In this document: positions 33,482 through 36,321 of the stretch, one piece after another
Numbering within the stretch: position 1 is the first letter of the stretch
How the letters are laid out: every line of letters starts with the position of its first letter
Assembly: GCA_903857685.1 (NCBI GenBank)
Contig: CAIOFO010000141.1
Span: forward strand, 1-36,321
Source: an uncultured Alphaproteobacteria bacterium
Lineage (GTDB): Bacteria > Pseudomonadota > Alphaproteobacteria > Micropepsales > Micropepsaceae
Length of the DNA stretch: 36,321 nt
Direction: 5' to 3'
Notes under the pieces: model-generated
Seen by the model: only the letters and a program-made list of their open reading frames with translations
The model's database searches: none
What the model was told of the DNA's origin: nothing
Position numbers and translations under genes: made by a program

Positions 33482-34294
33482 ATGAATTATCGCCATGCCT
33501 TTCACGCGGGAAATTTCGCCGATGTGGCCAAGCATGTGGCGCTGGTGCGCATCCTTTTGCACCTGCGGAAAAAAGACACGCCTTTCGCGGTGATCGACAG
33601 CCATGCCGGGCGCGGAATCTACGATCTTGCTTCCGACGCGGCGCGGCGCACCGGCGAAGCGCAAAACGGCATTGAAAGGCTGCGCGGGCTCAAGGGCCCG
33701 GAGGCGCTGGAACGCTATTTGGCACTGGTGGAGGAAAGCGGGGACCGTCTCTACCCCGGCTCGCCGCTGATCGCGGCCAAGATGCTGCGGCCGCAGGACC
33801 GTCTGGTGGCGATCGAGAAGCATCCCGAGGAAGCCGCAACGCTGAAACAGGTGCTGGCGCCGTACCGCAAGGCGCGGGCGGAGGAGGGCGATGGCTATGC
33901 CCGGCTGGCGGCGCTGTTGCCGCCGCCGGAACGGCGCGGGCTGGTGCTGATGGATCCGCCTTTCGAGGCGCCCGACGAGTTTGAAAGCGCCGCACAAGCG
34001 GTCAAGGGCGCGGTGCGCCGTTTCGCCACCGGCATTTTCCTCATCTGGTATCCGGTGAAGTCCGCCGCCGCGGCGCGCGCTTTTTGCGGCGAGGTGCTGG
34101 CTTCGGGCGCGGCCAGGGCGCTGAACATCGAAATCGCGGTGGACGCGGCGGAGGACCGGCTGGCGCGGGCCGGCTTGCTGGTGCTGAACCCGCCTTTCGG
34201 TTTCGATACCGATATGCGGGAATTACTGGATGTGATCACGCCGCGGCTGCCAGGCGGCAAGGCGAGCCTTGCCTGGCTGGCTGGAAAGCCTTGA
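33482..34294 (+). CDS. rlmJ: 23S rRNA (adenine(2030)-N6)-methyltransferase
   Basis: A 270-residue SAM-dependent methyltransferase of the RlmJ (ComJ/YhiR) family, which methylates A2030 of 23S rRNA. It begins with the family N-terminus M-N-Y-R-H-A-F-H-A-G-N-F-A-D-V-x-K-H. The SAM site D39-S-H-A-G-R-G-I-Y and the catalytic D158-P-P-F161 are intact. AGG lies eight bases before ATG 33482; the longer open frame to 33377 is not family-like. It diverges from YkgJ copy 2 across 155 bases and is followed by tRNA-Ser. Confidence 0.95.
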   Translation: MNYRHAFHAGNFADVAKHVALVRILLHLRKKDTPFAVIDSHAGRGIYDLASDAARRTGEAQNGIERLRGLKGPEALERYLALVEESGDRLYPGSPLIAAKMLRPQDRLVAIEKHPEEAATLKQVLAPYRKARAEEGDGYARLAALLPPPERRGLVLMDPPFEAPDEFESAAQAVKGAVRRFATGIFLIWYPVKSAAAARAFCGEVLASGAARALNIEIAVDAAEDRLARAGLLVLNPPFGFDTDMRELLDVITPRLPGGKASLAWLAGKP

Positions 34295-34354
34295 GCGGCG
34301 GGGAAAACCGAAAACGTCTTGCCTTGATCCAGCCGCTCCCTTATCACCGCCGGC

Positions 34355-34444
34355 GGACAGGTGGCAGAGTGGTTGAATGTACCGCACTCGAAATGCGGCG
34401 TACCTGCAAGGGTATCGTGGGTTCGAATCCCACCCTGTCCGCCA
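34355..34444 (+). tRNA. tRNA-Ser (anticodon CGA)
   Basis: 90 bases with encoded CCA. Acceptor GGACAGG/CCTGTCC, discriminator G. Anticodon stem CCGCA/TGCGG with loop CTCGAAA, anticodon CGA at 34389-34391. It has a long variable arm, as expected for class II serine tRNA, and T-arm GTGGGTTCGAATCCCAC. Confidence 0.97.
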
Positions 34445-34567
34445 AATTGTTCATTAACATGCTGGAACAAGGTAATAATTTGTGGGCACCTTTCACTAAC
34501 CCCACATTCCAACCCCCAAATTAATTCATAGTCGGCGGGTCCATGCGTTCTCTATGGGGCTATGGCG

Positions 34568-34650
34568 CAAAGCGGACATTGGCTGAATGACCGCCACCCA
34601 AAGCAGCCATTCACGCCCTACCAGCCCAATGTCCACCCAAAGCGGTCATT
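34568..34650 (+). repeat. Three degenerate 13-bp repeats CAAAGCRGNCATT
   Basis: Copies at 34568-34580 (CAAAGCGGACATT), 34599-34611 (CAAAGCAGCCATT) and 34638-34650 (CAAAGCGGTCATT), spaced 31 and 39 bases apart. Flanking words are also repeated: TGAATGACCGCCACC and AATGTCCACC are near-complements of the repeat. This is the main structure in the gene-free stretch 34445-34673. It could be a protein-binding array or the remnant of a small repeat element. Confidence 0.5.
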
Positions 34651-34673
34651 TGCAGCCGTTCCCATCTCTCGGA

Positions 34674-35330
34674 TTAATCAAACCGCCAATTGCCATCGTC
34701 TGCACGGCAAGCTGTGCCTGCATGTGTCAGTTCGCGGTCGCCGCGATAGGTAGTTTCTGTAAAATCACGACAAATGCGTCCGTCTCGGCGGTATTCACGT
34801 GTCGGGATGAAATAACCGCGCGCCTGCCCGTGGTTCCATTCGTATCGCCGACCAATGTCGCCATTTAGCCCATCCGAATAGACGCGGAAAGCATAAGGCT
34901 GGTCATCGCAGTCAATATCTTTTGATACCGTGTTTCCGAGCAGCCCGCCAAGAACCGCTCCCCCCACTACTGCGCCGCCATTCCCATGGCTGACAGCGCC
35001 GCCGATCAACCCGCCCGCGAGCGCACCAAAGATTGTTCCAGCCGCTGCGTTGCCGCGGTGGCAATTGTCCTCATAACGGCCTTGCTCATAATAAGTTCCT
35101 TGCGGGGGCGGCGGGGGGCCATAGCCATTGTTATCGCGGGAATCGCGGCGATTTCGGTCGTCGTCGAAATGCCGATATTGGCCATTGCGGTCGTAATATC
35201 CGTTCTGGTCTGAGCGGCTGTAATAGCCATCCGGATCGCGATCTGGCGGAGGCCCTTGGTAAGTTTGGGCTGAAGCTGCACCAATGGCAAACACCGCGGC
35301 TGCGGCCATCAGTATTATCCTGCGTTTCAT
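34674..35330 (-). CDS. Glycine-zipper 2TM outer-membrane-type protein
   Basis: A 218-residue exported protein from ATG 35330, with AGGAG eight bases upstream. A signal peptide ends near A-S-A/Q-T-Y (residue 21). It then has a Y/D/R/G-rich low-complexity region (25-90) and a glycine-zipper segment A-G-T-I-F-G-A-L-A-G-G-L-I-G-G (97-111) with V-V-G-G-A-V-L-G-G-L-L-G (121-132). A C-terminal domain follows with paired cysteines (C141, C187 and C208 by count) and aromatic-rich strands. Similar proteins in alphaproteobacteria are annotated as 17-kDa-surface-antigen-like or glycine zipper 2TM proteins. Role unknown, probably envelope structure. Confidence 0.8.
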   Translation of the reverse strand: MKRRIILMAAAAVFAIGAASAQTYQGPPPDRDPDGYYSRSDQNGYYDRNGQYRHFDDDRNRRDSRDNNGYGPPPPPQGTYYEQGRYEDNCHRGNAAAGTIFGALAGGLIGGAVSHGNGGAVVGGAVLGGLLGNTVSKDIDCDDQPYAFRVYSDGLNGDIGRRYEWNHGQARGYFIPTREYRRDGRICRDFTETTYRGDRELTHAGTACRADDGNWRFD

Positions 35331-35665
35331 TTTTTAGTCTCCTCTCGGACCGCCAAGACCTCAGCGCGCTCCACGCGCCAAGAAGCACAACGTTCGCGTT
35401 GGATGAATGTTCCCGCGGCGTCTTGTGGCCATTGAGGTTTGCTACGCGCCAGGCTGGGAATCCATTTTGCCCGCGATAGTCCATGACAAGAAGGGGGTGG
35501 TGTAACACGATAGCAACGCGGCAAGACTCAGAGACCTGCTTGCGGCTCTGACTGCTGGTAAACTCAACGGCACAAGTCCGAAGCTCGCGCCAAGCAACCC
35601 AGTCCCAACCGGGATTGAGATCACAAGAGCCACGTTTGCGCGGTCTTCGTGCGTCATTAGCGGCC
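35331..35665. other. Sparse intergenic region with one doubtful small ORF
   Basis: No recognised gene. The minus strand holds a 71-codon frame (35657 to 35442) with two hydrophobic stretches, but no ribosome-binding site and no family I know. I would not call it a gene without homologues. The stretch 35331-35350 includes the Shine-Dalgarno of the glycine-zipper gene. Confidence 0.3.
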
Positions 35666-35887
35666 GTGCAGGATTATGAAACTCGCATCAGCAATGCTGG
35701 CGGGGAATTTTCGCTAGTAGCGATTGAGAGCTATATCAGCGATTTCGCCGCGATCCGCGCCGCATTGCATTTGTGCAGGCCGGGTCAAACCGCTCAGGTC
35801 TGGCGCGATGATTTTTGCATTTACCGAGATGCACCTCCATCTGTCCGATTGATCTGGCCTATCAATTCTGGCCGGAATTTAGGCTAG
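35666..35887 (+). CDS. Hypothetical small protein (uncertain)
   Basis: A frame of 73 residues from GTG 35666 (the open frame extends upstream to TTG 35615). Composition is protein-like (mixed, with R-P-G-Q-T-A-Q-V-W-R-D-D-F-C-I-Y-R-D). There is no clear ribosome-binding site and no family that I recognise. It could be a small accessory protein or the end of a decayed gene. It precedes a possible 35-residue membrane protein by four bases. Confidence 0.35.
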   Translation: MQDYETRISNAGGEFSLVAIESYISDFAAIRAALHLCRPGQTAQVWRDDFCIYRDAPPSVRLIWPINSGRNLG

Positions 35888-35891
35888 AGCC

Positions 35892-35999
35892 GTGACAGAC
35901 CAGCGGCTCATAACTGCATCGCTGGTGGGCTGTGTATTGGCTTTCGTCCTTTATCTGATTGCGGCGCATGTTTTTTACGGTCATTTAGCCAACCTCTAA
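35892..35999 (+). CDS. Possible 35-residue single-span membrane protein
   Basis: GTG 35892 opens a 35-residue frame ending at TAA 35999. Its centre (S-L-V-G-C-V-L-A-F-V-L-Y-L-I-A-A-H-V-F) is a clear single transmembrane segment with short polar ends. The Shine-Dalgarno is weak. It lies directly after the hypothetical frame at 35666-35887 and 54 bases before the sensor-kinase gene. Family unknown. Confidence 0.4.
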   Translation: MTDQRLITASLVGCVLAFVLYLIAAHVFYGHLANL

Positions 36000-36053
36000 T
36001 TTTGAATTAAAGCGGACAACAGTCGCGGCAAAGAATCTCCTTTTAGGGAAATG

Positions 36054-36321
36054 ATGGTTCACCGCATCACCAAGCTGGACATTCCCAGCCAATTTGCAGG
36101 CATCGCGCCCGGCTGGCTGCTAAAAGCGTGTTGCTGCTTTCTGGGAGTGGTCTTTGCCGTCATCCTTCGGTCGGTGGCCAATCAGTTTGCCCCGGGTGTT
36201 GCACCTTACGCCTTCGTCTATCCTGCAACACTTCTAGCGACGCTGTTGGGCGGTTGGGAGGCGGGCATTGGCACACTGGTGATTCTCGTATTCCTGACCT
36301 GGCAATTTGTCGTTCCCCAAG
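36054..36321 (+). CDS. DUF4118-type sensor histidine kinase, N-terminal part
   Basis: The frame is open to the right edge with 89 residues visible. ATG 36054 is preferred to ATG 36051 because AGG at 36045-36047 is then six bases away. The visible part has a short cytoplasmic leader and two hydrophobic helices separated by F-A-P-G-V-A-P-Y-A-F-V-Y-P-A-T-L-L-A-T-L-L-G-G-W-E-A-G. That is the KdpD-like DUF4118 four-helix sensor module common in alphaproteobacterial HWE/HisKA2 kinases. The kinase domain is outside the window, so the class is inferred. Confidence 0.7.
   Translation, partial: MVHRITKLDIPSQFAGIAPGWLLKACCCFLGVVFAVILRSVANQFAPGVAPYAFVYPATLLATLLGGWEAGIGTLVILVFLTWQFVVPQ

Noticed and set aside
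34568..34650. CRISPR array
   Set aside because: Repeats are 13 bp, degenerate and unequally spaced (31 and 39), and there are no cas genes.
35442..35657. 71-residue minus-strand hydrophobic ORF
   Set aside because: No ribosome-binding site, no recognisable family, and it is close to a competing plus-strand frame. It is kept only as a remark on the region.

Overview
The window looks like chromosomal DNA of a high-GC alphaproteobacterium. The argD-argF-hslO order, a SixA-type phosphatase, a TorF-family porin, an oxygen-dependent hemF in a hem cluster, ApaG, RlmJ and DUF1272/DUF2905 small proteins all fit that class. The lineage could be Rhizomicrobium-like, but the sequence alone does not settle this. 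Most of the window is ordinary core metabolism. Only the two ends (1-1600 and about 34450-36321) have an accessory, less GC-rich look.

Layout. The left edge holds the 3' end of a trypsin-like protease gene, overlapped tail to tail by an IS1595-family transposase. Next, on the plus strand, come argD-argF (ATGA-coupled) and hslO. A minus-strand run from 8798 down to 4781 reads metZ-osmC-apaG-folE-argE. Arginine genes therefore flank hslO on both sides. sixA (+) diverges from metZ. A minus-strand pair (acyltransferase 3, GNAT) diverges from a plus-strand pair (CNT nucleoside transporter, lipoprotein alpha/beta hydrolase), followed by a small disordered protein and a strong terminator. An FMN alpha-hydroxy-acid dehydrogenase converges on the heme operon hemF-hemC-hemE, and the two meet on one shared CTAG.

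A CHASE3 hybrid histidine kinase with two receiver domains converges on a TorF-like porin. A histidine phosphatase and a dienelactone hydrolase form a GTGA-coupled pair, followed by a secreted SH3 protein. The minus-strand cluster bioB-DUF2905-purH is separated by a hairpin from tRNA-Leu(CAA). Beyond it lie a GNAT protein, an APC permease, a frameshifted DUF1272 gene, an RcnB-like periplasmic protein, 3-hydroxybutyrate dehydrogenase, a divergent patatin-like phospholipase, and two convergent paralogous CxxCxxCC (YkgJ-type) proteins around a 33-bp palindrome. rlmJ, tRNA-Ser(CGA), a short repeat cluster, a glycine-zipper outer-membrane-type protein, small uncertain ORFs and the start of a DUF4118 sensor kinase complete the window.

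How the genes work together. Translational coupling is common: argD/argF, metZ/osmC, hemF/hemC/hemE, phosphatase/hydrolase. I found no CRISPR array, toxin-antitoxin pair or recognisable defence island. The least explained items are a dispersed imperfect-palindrome repeat downstream of two genes (with a degenerate third candidate), the mirrored YkgJ pair, a TTGCA/TGCAA half-site cluster between the porin and phosphatase genes, and the repeat cluster after tRNA-Ser.
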